Source: Cristatella mucedo
Taxonomy: Eukaryota; Bryozoa; Phylactolaemata; Cristatellidae
Reading direction: 5' to 3'
Assembly (NCBI GenBank): GCA_009760855.2
Contig: WPIO01000010.1
Span: 8,055,001 to 8,119,000 of the forward strand
DNA length: 64,000 bases
A program made the translations under genes and the position numbers. Shown piece by piece: positions 47,261 to 60,100 of the stretch (positions are counted from its first letter, which is position 1; each line of letters begins with the position of its first letter). The notes under the pieces were generated by a model. That model saw nothing but the letters and a program-made list of their open reading frames with translations. It did no database searches and was not told the origin of the DNA.

Positions 47261-50200
47261 AGGAGCCTCTTTTAGAGTATATGCAGCTTGACTGTTGGCC
47301 TAGGTGGGTTCAAGGAGGCTGCAAATCTTCAGCATGCTAGCAGCGTGCGTCGTCAGGTGGGAGTGACCCTGCCCTTTCGAATAAAGGAGGCTGAATGGCT
47401 ACACACGTGTCGCACCCCCGAGATGCACGCGGGAAAATTTGTAAGTGGGGCCGAACTTTTTATGGGCGATGGCAGGACCATGACTTTACCCAGCTAATCG
47501 AACGGGGCGCCACGCCCTTTTTGGGCATTCCTCGCCGACTTAGGACGAGGCTGCGGCTAGCCTCCATACGCTGTGCTGGGCTCCAACCGATTTCTCCGAT
47601 GCGATGGTGGCAGCTGTGCGGCTGCATCGTGAGCCCGGCCCGCTCCTCAACCTAACAAAGAAACTTGAGAGCTACTGTCTATCACACTCCTTAATCCTTC
47701 CTCCTCGCTCCCCCCCCCCCCCCGCTTGCGTTACTTCCAGCACGAAATCTCGGTAAATTCTGCATCATTCCGACCGGCCCGGCGAGTAGTTTTGTAAAGT
47801 TACTCTCATGCCAAAAGCTAAGGGAAGAGCGAAATCGGGCGATAGCACTCCAAGTGAGCACAGATGATTAGTCTGGACGTTATCCACTGGCTAGCCACTA
47901 GCTGCCGTCTGTACTTCGGATTTCCGCTTTAGATTTCTGCGGTCTGCATGGCCGTCCAAGAAAGGTCGTCGCCAAAATTTCGACACGAGGTGGCTTAACT
48001 GGAACGTTTACGGTGTGATGCGAGCTGAAAAGGCCTTCATTTGGATATCCACTTTGAAAGGCTTTCAAGTCCCGTCTAAGACTTAATATTTTAGTGCCTA
48101 TTATAATGATAACCGTGTGCTTTAATTGGCAGACTAGCTCGTAAGACGCTTTTGGCGAGCGGAAAGCTCCGTGCTATAGGTGCGCCCCCATCCCGACGTC
48201 TTTGTTGACACCCCGAAAAAAGTGTGCACTTTAATCCGCACGCGCTGCCTGAAAGCCTCTAGACTGCCCCTCTAAGTCAGGCAGCCTTCCCAGACTTCGG
48301 AGAGGGAGAGGCTAAAAGCACCTTTGGTAGGCATCCTCTCGCCTGGCTATCCACCCAAAGTAGATCAACCAAGAATGATGTGGCTGACTTTTACCATAAT
48401 TCTTGAAACTTGCTACGCTTATCGAACTCTGAGGTCATCACTGGTTAGAATAATTCTGAGTCAATTTGAAATTATGAGTCTTCTACTTGCAATTCCATAA
48501 GCAGAGAATCTTAAAAGCCTTCGGCATCCCGCCTGCGACCGACTTAGCACTTTAACGCCGATGCCGTGCTTGTTTGCCGATGCTTGTGCTGCGGACAGAA
48601 CGCGCCTCTAAAGCATCCTCCAATGCCGCGCTGTCCCGATGATGATGTTACAGAGATAGCTCGCGCAGCTGCGTGCGAGCGAGGTTCGGCCGGCTGGTGC
48701 GGCATTAGCCTATCCGGTATAGTTGCTTTTAACACGCCAACTTCTTCCGGCAGCCGACGGATTTTCGGATCGCCGAGGGGAGCTCTTTGGAGGAGGAGGG
48801 CTCTTTAGCACATCTAAAACGGCGGCTGCATCTCGTCTGTGTGAGGATGTATCTTTACAGTATGCACCGAAGGAGTGCCTCATTTTCAACGTGGCCCCCA
48901 AAACAACGACACTGCATGTCCTGCTTAGAGAACCCGAAGCAAGCTGGCAGCGGAGGGTGGCGTAGCCCCGTCTATACATATCGGTAGACTCGGCCTGAAG
49001 AAACGCTTAGGAGCTGCGAGCCAAAGGCGCGCTGCCCAGAAAAGGTTTTCAGCCCGGCTAAAACATTGCTATTCCCTCTTTTTGATGAAGCCCGCTGGCC
49101 CGGGCGAACAGAAAGCGGGCATAAAGTTTCTTTAGACCCACCCATCTACCAAGAAATCTTCGCTCCAATTTGGATACCCACGTGTCTAAAAAGAAACCTG
49201 CTTCCCACATTGGAGAGTCTAAGCTGCACGTCGTAGCGGGGGGGGGGGGCTCACGAAAGTCTCTTGATATAAATCGGGGAAACACGGCTGCCTTTAATGA
49301 GCGCTGGCTGCTGGAAGGACATCCCCTCTATTGGCTACTCGCTTCAGCCAATGGGAGTGCAGCAATTTTATCGCAGTCGGGCTTCGCGACGTGGGAGCCT
49401 CCTTTCCGAGCCACAAATGAATGCCACAAATGAGCTTGCGTACGATGCGCGGAACGTGCGCTGGAGCCGTTGCTTTCCAGCAAGCACGCTAACGCGTAGC
49501 AGCTTGCACGCGACAGCTCACACGTAGCGAGCCTATACAAAATACGATGCTAAAATGATTGCCTCCTCTGGACACCGACCCCGAACGTGCACCGGGAATT
49601 CGTACCGATCTCGCGGGCTTGATAGCCCCGTCCAAAAAACGAAATCTAATGACCAATTCGGAGAAACAAGTCGAATCTAGCCGCCGCTCGGCGCGCCCTC
49701 GACCGATAATCTTCTAGCCACTCCTTTAGTTTGGCGTGACCTCGCGGGCTACTTTTTGGGGGAAGGGCTTGTGCAAAACCTTCAGATCTTGATCATGTGG
49801 CTCTGCTGCTGGCACTGCTAGAGCAACGCGGCACACGACGCGACTGAATGTTAACATCCTTAATCGTCTCGATGCGGTTAGCAACAACAGATCTTAGCTG
49901 CTTAGCGGCATACACAGCTGGTCTAAAAAGGCAAGTTTTCCAGCAAATCCTCGACTGGAGAATTATTTCCCTAGTCTGTGGCCCCCCCCCCGCTCTGCGA
50001 GATCGACTCGGAACTATAGCGCTGAAGGAGAGCAGCATGAAATGCCAGTGCAGCCGCCCCATCGAGGACCGACGAGGCCTCCTTTAGAGACAGTGTGAGC
50101 AGACCTCCCCTCTCCTCCCCGACTAGCCTCCAGTACCGCTGGATGCCCTCTGAAATGGCGGCGTGCTAAATCAACCGGATTATGCCTGACATTTACTGTT

Positions 50201-51093
50201 CGCGGTTCCTGAATTATAGCGGCCAGGAACCGATTGTGCGAGCATCTGCGGTCAAGGCCCCATAAAAACCGAAGCCAAATAATAGGCTGCCTGTAGTGCT
50301 GCGGGAGTTTGTACCTTGACATTGCAGCTGAGTTGTGCTCTAGGTCGCTGAGTCGTACGAGAGTCGGTGTACGTCATGGCCGCAGTTGAACGCCCGCAAC
50401 CCTCTGTCGCCGTCAAATAGACTTCTCTACGATCTGAATATGGACTAGCTTGAGGTATGGGCAGGCGCTCTTCGCCGCTGCCGTGTTCCGCTACTGTTGA
50501 TGCACCCGCGTGCGTTGGTGCTGCACCTACGAGTCGCTAGCCACGATACCGAGTTCGAGGCTCGGCAGAGACTGGCGCCGTTACGAGCGCTGCGCTTGTG
50601 GTCTGGACGTGAAAGCCGCACACCCCATTTGTAAAGCCTATTGGGAAGTCTGAATGCTATGCGGAGGGGGCTGCGAGCTTCCCCAGAGGGTGCTACAGCA
50701 GTGTTCTCGGCAAAGGAGTTGAAAAGCCGTAACGGGCCCCGTCCATCAGCCAGACGCATGTGGGGGGAAGGGCTTAAGCCCTTTTTAGCCCCCCTCCTCT
50801 CCCTGTGCCCTTGCGTCCAAGTACCCCGTCGCGGTTGCGGCCTTGAGGTTGACGGCGAGGACGGGGTCCTCGCTCTACGCCTGCGGACGATGCCAAGTCA
50901 AGCGTTGCGAGCGGCTGTTGCGCAGCACGTCGGCCGATGGTGGCCAAAGGCCGGCGCTGCCGCGCCTCTCATCCGCGGCGGCGCGTCGATGACGCAGCAG
51001 CGGATGCGCCGCCCGGGACTGACCGCATAATTAATTTGCCGTCGCGTCAGCTTGGGTACCGCGCCGACTCAGCCGCGCAGGCGGTGCATCGCA
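46884..51093. other. No gene recognised; 5' flank of the CIB gene
   Basis: (GA)n at 47226-47260, C runs near 47710 and 49980, a G run near 49238 and a segment near 50575 shared with 5225. CpG density rises after 50300 towards CIB exon 1, consistent with a promoter island, but I see no clear TATA box or start site. Confidence 0.45.
47226..47260. repeat. (GA)n microsatellite
   Basis: Seventeen or so GA steps. Confidence 0.93.
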
Positions 51094-51144
51094 ATGGGTA
51101 ACAGTCGCAGCGTATTCAGTGACGAAGAGCTAGACGAGTACCAA
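51094..51144 (+). CDS. CIB exon 1 (MGNSRS start)
   Basis: ATG followed by 16 codons reads [17 protein letters not shown] and ends in phase 0 at the donor gtgaga. The MGN start, the SxEELxEYQ pattern and the exon end after YQ all match the CIB family. It lies in a CpG-rich stretch. Confidence 0.88.
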
Positions 51145-54100
51145 GTGAGAGGCATTCAGTGCTGCCATTTCGCGCTTGTACTCTCGAGGCGCCGCAATTT
51201 CTTCGCTTCTCCGCGGCGTTCGCCGACTGCTCTTCGGCTGCGCTGAAAACGCGTTAGCGGCGAGTCGCTCGATTTGCCCCATCTATCGCACGCTAGACAC
51301 GGTCGCCTGCACCGATCATGCACGAACGCGGCCGGTAACGTGAGTAATCGGTGTAGACTCTTTTTCAGCCGCGCTCCATCCTGGTCGCAGCGGCCGCGGC
51401 TCCGCGGGGTGGGGGCGGGTAGGGTGGTCGGGATGCAAGATCTGGAAAGGGTTGCCTTTCGCAGCCACTGGCTGGACGATGGCGGCGTTCGTCACATAAA
51501 TATGCTGAATATTTTAGCACTGTGCCCGTGGAAAGGTGGGTCTTTTCTTGTGCCGGGTCCTCCTGACTTGCCCAGCCGCCGCCCTCTTCCATCCGAGAAC
51601 CGCGGACCGATTTTGGGCATGCTCAGGAGTTCATCAGCTAGCGTGGTGGCGCTCCGGCCTGGTTCCTCGCTCTACAATAAATGTCGTCTGTCTGCGCCGT
51701 CTTTTGCTGTACGCGACTGCTCGCACAAATTTAACAATGTGCATCCGCAAGGCAGCCGCGATACGTGTTGCTGACGCAAGTCGACATTAGTAATAGGCTT
51801 CTATTGGCTAGCCTGCTCCGCCGCCACCGGAACTGGGTTGTATTTCGTTCCTGTCGTTGGCAGGTTCGGCGGCTTTGACAAGGTCCGAACCCTCCGTAAA
51901 ATAACCACGATGTGCCGCCGGTAGTCTTGACGGCGTCGAAGTTGGTGCGACCACTAAGAAGAGCGTTCTCGAGGAGTAGCTCGTCCTCGCGGGCCGCTCC
52001 GTGTATGCATCCCGCTTGTGCGATGCGAAGGCGTTTTTGGCCGGAGAGGATCTGTCCGTGGCTCTGGTCCGTTCTTTTTGTTCGGTAGCTGCAGCCAAAA
52101 AGGCGCCGACATCGGGGTGGGGAAGGCGGCAATGTACAAGGGCGCCTCCTGTAACCGAAACCTCTCGGTTGTCAAGCTACTGCTAGTCGTTCATTCATAC
52201 CTTTGCAGCAATGTAAAGTGCCTAGAAAGAGATTGGGTTCTTTGAGGAGCCATGACAAATGTATTATTATTATTATTATTATACTTAAGTCTTGGCCCTT
52301 GGTGGTAAGGTGCTAGCTCTTCTCGACCCAGGTCGCGAGCTCGAGTCGTGGAGTGCAAGCGGTAATGGTAGCCGTAACGGCTCTTCTGCCATTATATAAA
52401 TGAGGCTGTTGGATCAGATAACCTTTCTGCTTGGAAGTCACCCCTTTATACTTGGAAGTCGTCCGAACAGAAACGTGCTACTTTTAAGTAAAGTAAAGGT
52501 GGTTGCTGGATCGATGGCCTGTTTGGTCCATCAGCAACCAGGGCTGCAGAGCAACTCTCATCATTCGTTCGTGCGATGGGCAATAAAGCATTAAGCGTGT
52601 CGGCACCCTGCCACGGTCAGTCGAGTTAGTCAGTCGAGGAGGAGGTCCGCGCCGGCAGGGCAGCGGGACGTGCGCCAGTGTCCAGGGTGGCAGCAATTGA
52701 CCAGTGATAGCTTTTTATCCGATGATTTAGTAGTGGCCCCCCTAATAGTGCTCAACTCATCCTGTCGGCTGTTCAGATTGGCAGCACAGCTTGTAGAATG
52801 CTCGGATTCAGCTGACCCGAGCAGTGAGCGCTATGGCCTAATTCGTTTGGCAGCAGTCACTTGTTCACCACCCCCAATACTTCATGCTCATTCATGTCTG
52901 GATGGTCAGTAGTTTTGCTAAGCGCTGTGCAACCTAGCAGTGCTGCAGTGAGAGCAGAGGTGAAACAGCATCATTAGATGCTGTGGAGCTGATTGGTCGA
53001 GACATGCAACTCAGCTAGACATTATATAGGGGTTAATAACAGAAACAGTAGCACTGTGCATCGCTGTGGTCAGTTCAGAAAAATAGACTGGGTAGATTAG
53101 CAAAGCATGCATAAAAGAAGCTTTTTTTCTCTGCAGGTCCTAGACAGTGGAACTCACTTTCACTGTTCTTATGCAACGACATCTGCTCTCATGGCCCCGA
53201 CTGTGGCACATCCTTTCCAGCCGTCCTGAGCTGCTACTTCCATGCTACTCACTGCCTCAACTGCTCTCCTCACTCAGCTAAGCTTCTCACTTTCTCTTAG
53301 TTGCATGAGATGAAGTATGTTGGCAACCGAATGCGTACTGAAAGCTGCTTAGGCTGAGAGTGCTATGCACAAAACTCTCCTGCTCAACACGTGCACAGTC
53401 TTTGTGGCATTGCGGAGTTTCAGACGGAGATACATTGCATACATGCATTAAATTACAATGCGCGTGGAAGACACACTTGCTGCAACGAACCTGACACACT
53501 CGCACGTGTGTGCATGAGAGCACTGCGCACACACACTTGCACATACAGATATCTGAGTAGCGTATGCTCACATAGCTGTCTGTGGTAGCCTGCACTCTGC
53601 ATGAAGGCAATAGGGCAACTGTGGCGAATAACATGATGATTGTAGCTGGCTTTAGAGTGCATGTTTGGCTGTCGTATGGAATGCCTGAGCATCTGTTTCT
53701 GGCAAACGCAAATATTCATGTAAAAGTATTAGTTCCATATTCAGGTACATGTTGCACAGCGAAAGGGAGCCTTACCATCGGATGGTGGGCTCGTATTACT
53801 GTTGCTGCTATACTTGGCATATTTCTGCTATGGCACGCACAGAAGTGCGGTGGTTAGGCAGCACCATTACTTAGAAGTCGGGTCTAAGCCGTGGGGTTAG
53901 GTGCTATTAGCTGTGGGGCTAGGTGCTCTTCCTTTATTATCCAGGTCGTGAAGCATAAGCTCTGAAACGGGCAATTCTTTGTTGCACGCTGCCACTTGCG
54001 ACAGTAGCCGCAAAGAGCCTTCTGCTGCTGTATACGCCAGGCTGTTGAATCTGCTACCCTTGACTTGATTGCTTGCAGACTTTCGAGCTGTAAGCCAAAA

Positions 54101-57100
54101 CAGATTGATCTTGCTTGGATTGCACTTTGCTGCAATATCATCCGTGAGGTATAGGGGACCCCGATACTCGTTGCAAGCACTTCTTCTTACCCCCTTCGTT
54201 TAGGAACTAACATACTTTACGAAGAAGGAAGTCCTGCAGTAAGTATGCCACTTGCAAGCTGCAGCTGCCGAACGGCAGGCAGCCATTGCTCATCGGGAGG
54301 CGGTCGGTTTCATAGCGGCTGCTGCGTGGGTCTGGACAGCCCTGAGCACAATGGCTGGCGAATATGTATGCTGCTGCTGCTCCTGCTTGCAGCGCGGCAC
54401 TGTTGCTGCATTAGTCGTTCTCCTGCCGGAGCGATGTTACTGCCATCCAGAACTTCTGCTAATTTCCCAAGTGAGGCAGCATTATTTTCCTGTGTTTCAG
54501 CGTATATACGAGGTTCGAAGAACTAGATCAGGGTGCTGCCGTGAAGGCAGGTCTTCACCCTTCACAGCTGACCATGAAGAAAGCAAAGCTGCTGGAACTG
54601 CCGGAGCTCAAGGCAAGCGTCAACGGTGTGGTGCCACGTGCACCGGCTAAATCGGCTGCATTTGCCCATGAATCGCGCTTCATTTGCCAAGGCTTTGCGT
54701 CTGCCATTGCCAACAGGGACCGGTTACCTGATCTGTGAGAGTAAAGGCGCTTCATTGTCCCCCCTGTTGTTGGGGTTTCCTGTCATGATTCTGTTTGTTG
54801 ACTCGTAGCCATGCTTAGCTTCATTGCAATTTATAAGCTGGCCAATGAGTGAGGACAATGCGTGGCCCAGAACTGCTTGGATGATGCTGCCAATTCGGGC
54901 TTTTGTGGAACTGTAGCACTATCTGTGATGTGGAATTTATGCCTGTGGTGATTCTCAGCACTGCTGTCCCGGTGCAATGGAGGAGGCAGCGGAGAAGGCG
55001 GGCCTGAGAGCCCTGATCCGTTGTGTTCCACCGGGAACAGGGACCTGCGGCTCGCCGGCTAGCCCCTCCTTTTAGCTCTTCCGTCTTAACCCACCCAGCA
55101 TCATTCCTCTGCAGCCACGTTAGTACTTAGCACAGGAATTTCTTTGCGATTATGCTTTGACTGGTTGCTTTCAAGCACTTACCGGGTCTTAGCACCGTTT
55201 TATGGTGCTTGGACTTCACTACCTAGGTCATGGGTTCTAGTCCTTCAGTAGGCAATTTTTTGGAAGTGCTACTGCCAGAATAAGAGGCTGCGAGTACTTC
55301 CTGAGTGCTGAGTGACAGATCTGCCTGGCTGCACTTGCGCTTGGTGCAGTCAGGCGAGCAACCAGGTAAGCTCTCTGCTGTTTGGCCCTCGCATTTGACC
55401 GGTCTGTGCTGTTGTCAGGTATAGTGCTTGGCAGCTCAGTGATGAGTAGCAGCCAGGCTCTCCATAGCAGTGAGATCTTCAGAGCAATTTGACTCGAAAG
55501 TAACCTGATTTTACTGTCCCAGTCTAATCAACGCCTGCGATGTGCTTGTTCGTGGACCGCTGCCTTCGATTGATTACGATGGTCGTGCCTTTAGGTGAAC
55601 CCCTTTCGGGACCGAATCCTTCAAATCTTCTCCAACGATGGCAGCGGTGATATGACCTTTGAAGACTTCTTGAGCATGATGTCGGTGTTCAGTCGTAATG
55701 CTCCGCGAAGTGTTAAAGTCGAATACGCTTTCAAGATATATGGTAAGTTATCAAACCGTTGCATCCTTGCTTTGGTTGCGCATGCTTAGGCGAGGCACGT
55801 GTCTGTGTGCCAACTGCACGTGTACATCCATAGCAGCCGACTGTAGATTTCTCACCGACCTGTCGCAGTGACTCCCTGTCAATTATCGACTCATTCGATG
55901 GTTTTGCCACTCACTTTTAAGTCCCTACATTCTCTAGCTTCAGCCTACCTAACCGAGCTACTTTCCAATCAGGCTAGGCATCGTACCTCCCGATCATCTG
56001 ACTCAAGTCGCTTAGCTGTGCCTCAAACCAACTCCTTAAAGATCTTTAAGACCAATCTTTAATAGACCATGTCTTTATTCAGTTCGTATGCTCCCAAAGC
56101 CTGGAACTCACTACCAACTGTTGTCATGATGTCCCATAACTTGACAGTCAAAAGAAGCTAACAACCCACCAGTTCCTTACAGAATTTGCTCTATCCATGC
56201 GAATTGTCTGTCTTTGCGCTTATGCCTCCTGAAATTGCGCATGCTATCACTAATCAATAGACATATAGCAAATGTAAAGTGCCTAGAAAGAGATTGAGTT
56301 CTCTGAGGGCACTATATCAGATGTATTATTATTTTTGTTATATTTCCTTTCCAGCATATTTAAAGTTCGTAGAAATAGATTTAGTTCCCTTAGGGTTGTA
56401 TGCAATTTTTTATTAACATATTATTATTATGTTTAGTTTAGCTTACTTTTATTGCATTGACCACATAGTGCAGCTGCCCGTGCATGCTTCTACCTCACCT
56501 GAAATACAGTGTATGACTCGTCACTTGCCTTGTCCACGTTTATGCCTTATACATTGATCATTCATTTGGGTTTCCCAACCCTCCCCCTAACTCTACAATT
56601 GGTTGCCCATAGCAAATGGGGCTACATCGTCGCTGTATTTTCCAAAAGTGGGGGTAAAAAATTCAGTCTTTGTACTATCTACGATAAATATGATCAGTTA
56701 CCTACACCTGACGAAATTTCCTTTGTCCTTGTAGGAGGGGTTTCAGGGGCTTCTTTTATTTGGTTTAATGGTATGCTCAAACATTTTGACAATGGGGATA
56801 TATGCACTTGTAGATTTCGATGGTGATGACCAGCTGTCGCGTGATGACCTGATTAACGTTGTTAATAAATTGACCGGTGGAGACACCGACCCGGCGCAAA
56901 GGCTGACAGAAGACGAAATGGATCATCTCCTTACTAATGTAAGATTATGATAGGAGTAGGATCACGTAACTCTGGCAGTCCTGAGCAATTGCCTAGAAAG
57001 ATATTGAGTTCTCTGAGGGTGCTATATCTGATGTATTATTATTATTGTCCTTCACAAATCTTCAGATGCAAACATTTTATGTAAAACTATCAGTAATTTG

Positions 57101-60100
57101 CTTGCTCACTTTGTGCATGTTCTTGCTAACTTTTTTGCTACTGCGCCAAGAACAATAAAAATGTGCCAAATAGTCTCTACGATGCCAGCTGTAAAGGTAA
57201 AGGAAGGTCGAGATTTCGTGAGAGAATGCAACTGGAAATTGTGATGGATCACGTTGTTGTAGTCATGTTCCTTACAATTGTCGCACCCTTTTTGCCACTG
57301 CTGAAGTCGCACATACATGAGCCTCAAATGACTAAAGTACCCGGCATATATTGATTCTATGATCACTGGTAGAAGGTGAGGGAGATGATTATGTTAATAG
57401 GACTTCAGAAGTTAGTGTCTTGAAATAATTAATAATATAAATAATTAATAAGAATAGAATAATTTTGAAATAAATTGAATTAAATAAATAAATAAATTAA
57501 TTAAATAAATAAATTGCCAAGAAGGCAGAGGTTGAGCCTCACACTCAAAGGTGGCCTTCCTACATCTAATAAATGACACATTTCCAAGACAAGAATAGTC
57601 AACAACTCCATCACTCCTATAAACATTGGACTCTGTCACAAAACACGGTGTGTTCTAATCTTTTTCTTTTCTCGGTGAAAAAAGCTCTTAGTGACTTTAA
57701 TCAACGACTTGATATCGTAGCCAGACTTTGCTTGTGCATTGCTATTGGCCTTGGTATGGGCAGACCCGAACGTTTACCCTAAGCCATGATAGCTAGGTGC
57801 CTAAAAGTGGGATTTCATCGGATAGAAGTATCTCTCAGAAGCCAATGGTCTTGCAGTGGCTGCTTCGTGATTCTTTAAAATTGCCTTGGCTTTCTTTCGG
57901 ATGTGGAATAGGCATTCGCAAGCAAGGTACGTGGTGATCTAGCATATGAGCCTGGGGGCACTTACTCCTTTCAGAGCTAATGTAGGCATAGGTGTTTGCC
58001 GTGTTGATCGAAGTTTTACCCGTGGGGCACGTTAGTAACTTGCGTGGTCATGTAGAGCAAAACTTGGCGACTACCGTATTTTTACGCTTATAAGTCACAC
58101 CCAAGTATAAGTCGCATTTTAAATTTACGGACAACGTTTTTTGGAAGTTTTATTGAAAAATATTACTACTGAATACATAGCTCATTTTGTATTAATATAA
58201 GTTTGCTTTAATCATCACAGTTAGCAAGAAACTCGTCATCGTTTCACTGCTAACATCTTCATATTCTTGTGCAGCATTGTCACTTTCCTCATATATTGCA
58301 TTATTTTCAGTTCCATCCAGTATGTTTGAAATTCGCAATTTTAGGGTTTATGATCAGCTAAAGTAGAGTATAATATAAACTAGTTAATCCCATACGAACA
58401 AGTTGAGCAGTCTAGATAGGTAGACAAGGAGTGTTTTTTTAGTTTTGACATTTATTTGAATTGCAGTGTATAAGTCGCAGGTTTATTTTTCAAATAAATT
58501 GGGAAAAAGTGCGACATACTCGTAAAAATACCATACCTGTTTCTCGCATTGTCCATGTGCTAGAATTAATTTGTTTAAGTGCAGTTATGGACATAGTGAG
58601 CACACTAAGCAGAAACGTGCAGATTCGTTTGTTTGCACAGAATTACATATATTATGCCGTTTAAATGTTGAACTATCTGTGGCAAACAAATTCTTTTGAA
58701 ATTGTCTATGACGCTGCCTTTGTTGAATTTTTAGGTACTAAGTTGGTTAATGCCAAGATAATTTACTCCCACTGTGCCTCACTCAAAAGCAAGGCTGTTG
58801 AACTTATGAGCTTCCACGAACAGTCATTACAAGCGTTAGGCTAGCCAGCTCACTTTTAACTTTGAAGCAGTGTGTCTCATGGGTATCTGAGGTTTGCTGG
58901 TATTATTTTGGGTTCCTTAGGCAGCAAATAAACGGGCATGAATTAACGTTTTTTTCTGTCCTGCCTTTTTGAAAGTTACTATTGTTGGTGAATTGGTGAA
59001 ACATTCCCTTTTACCTGCATGCCTTTGGAAACAGAGACATTCGAAACTTTTTCACTGGAAGTTAAGCTCAACGTGTTTTTTTCATTGCCGACAAACGGAA
59101 GCCATCTCGGCATGCCACGAACTTCAATGACTGCACGTTTATACCCCCTCGGCAAGTGCTGTGCAGAGAAGTGTGGTGTGCAGAGAACTTTGCTTGCCAC
59201 TCCAGAATATTTGTATGGCTCTGATACTATTTGGTTTGAGCCGTTTTCGGGATCAAGCTATTTCCCGAGCTCATGCCTCTGGCTAATTTATCAGCAGTTG
59301 CAAACGACTCAGTAGTTTTTTGCCACTAGACTCCTGATAGTAGGGACCTGCCGTTGTTTGGGCGTGTTGCTGTGGATGCATCTGACTATATGCTGAAGAT
59401 CTGTTGCTTCAGTGTATGCCAATCATTGCATTGTGGCGGGCTCAAATTAGCTAACACGTCATTTACAGAGCAAGACAGCATTTAAAGTTGTACTGGGGTG
59501 TACTGGGCAAGAAGGGTAAATCATATTCCAACACTTTTTGCTTGCGACCAACTGACGCTAGATTCAGGTAGTTTTGATTGATTATCCAGAAGAGCAGAAG
59601 TATTGTCAGATTGTACAGCAGAATCTTGTCAGTTGTATGGGTGAAGTGCCAGCCTTGTTTTGCTAGTTGCGATAGTACCCGAAACATGACCGTCGATCCT
59701 TACTTGCAGCATGCAGTGAGAGAATGAGTACTAAAGCAGGATTTGCATTGCTTTGCAAAAAATAAATGAGGAGTGCAAACCAGAAAGGGGGAGGCAGAAT
59801 TACAGCTATAGCAGAAGCTCATTGTAAATCTAAAGAAATCTTTAAGCACAAATCCGAATATTTAATGATGGTTTCTAGTAAGCTATGTTATTAAGCATGC
59901 TCACAATGGCAGCAGAAGAGTGGCTCGCAGCACAAGTGAAGCTAAGCATGTCCGGATAGCCTTATTGGAGAGCCGTTTCATGGAATTACCGCGACATGTT
60001 GGCTCCGCCATTGGAACCAGAGAGATCGTAGTCTGGTACTAGCAGATGTTAAGATATCAGGTGGATTATGTAGAGGTACAGCTGGCGAGTGCATACCCAC

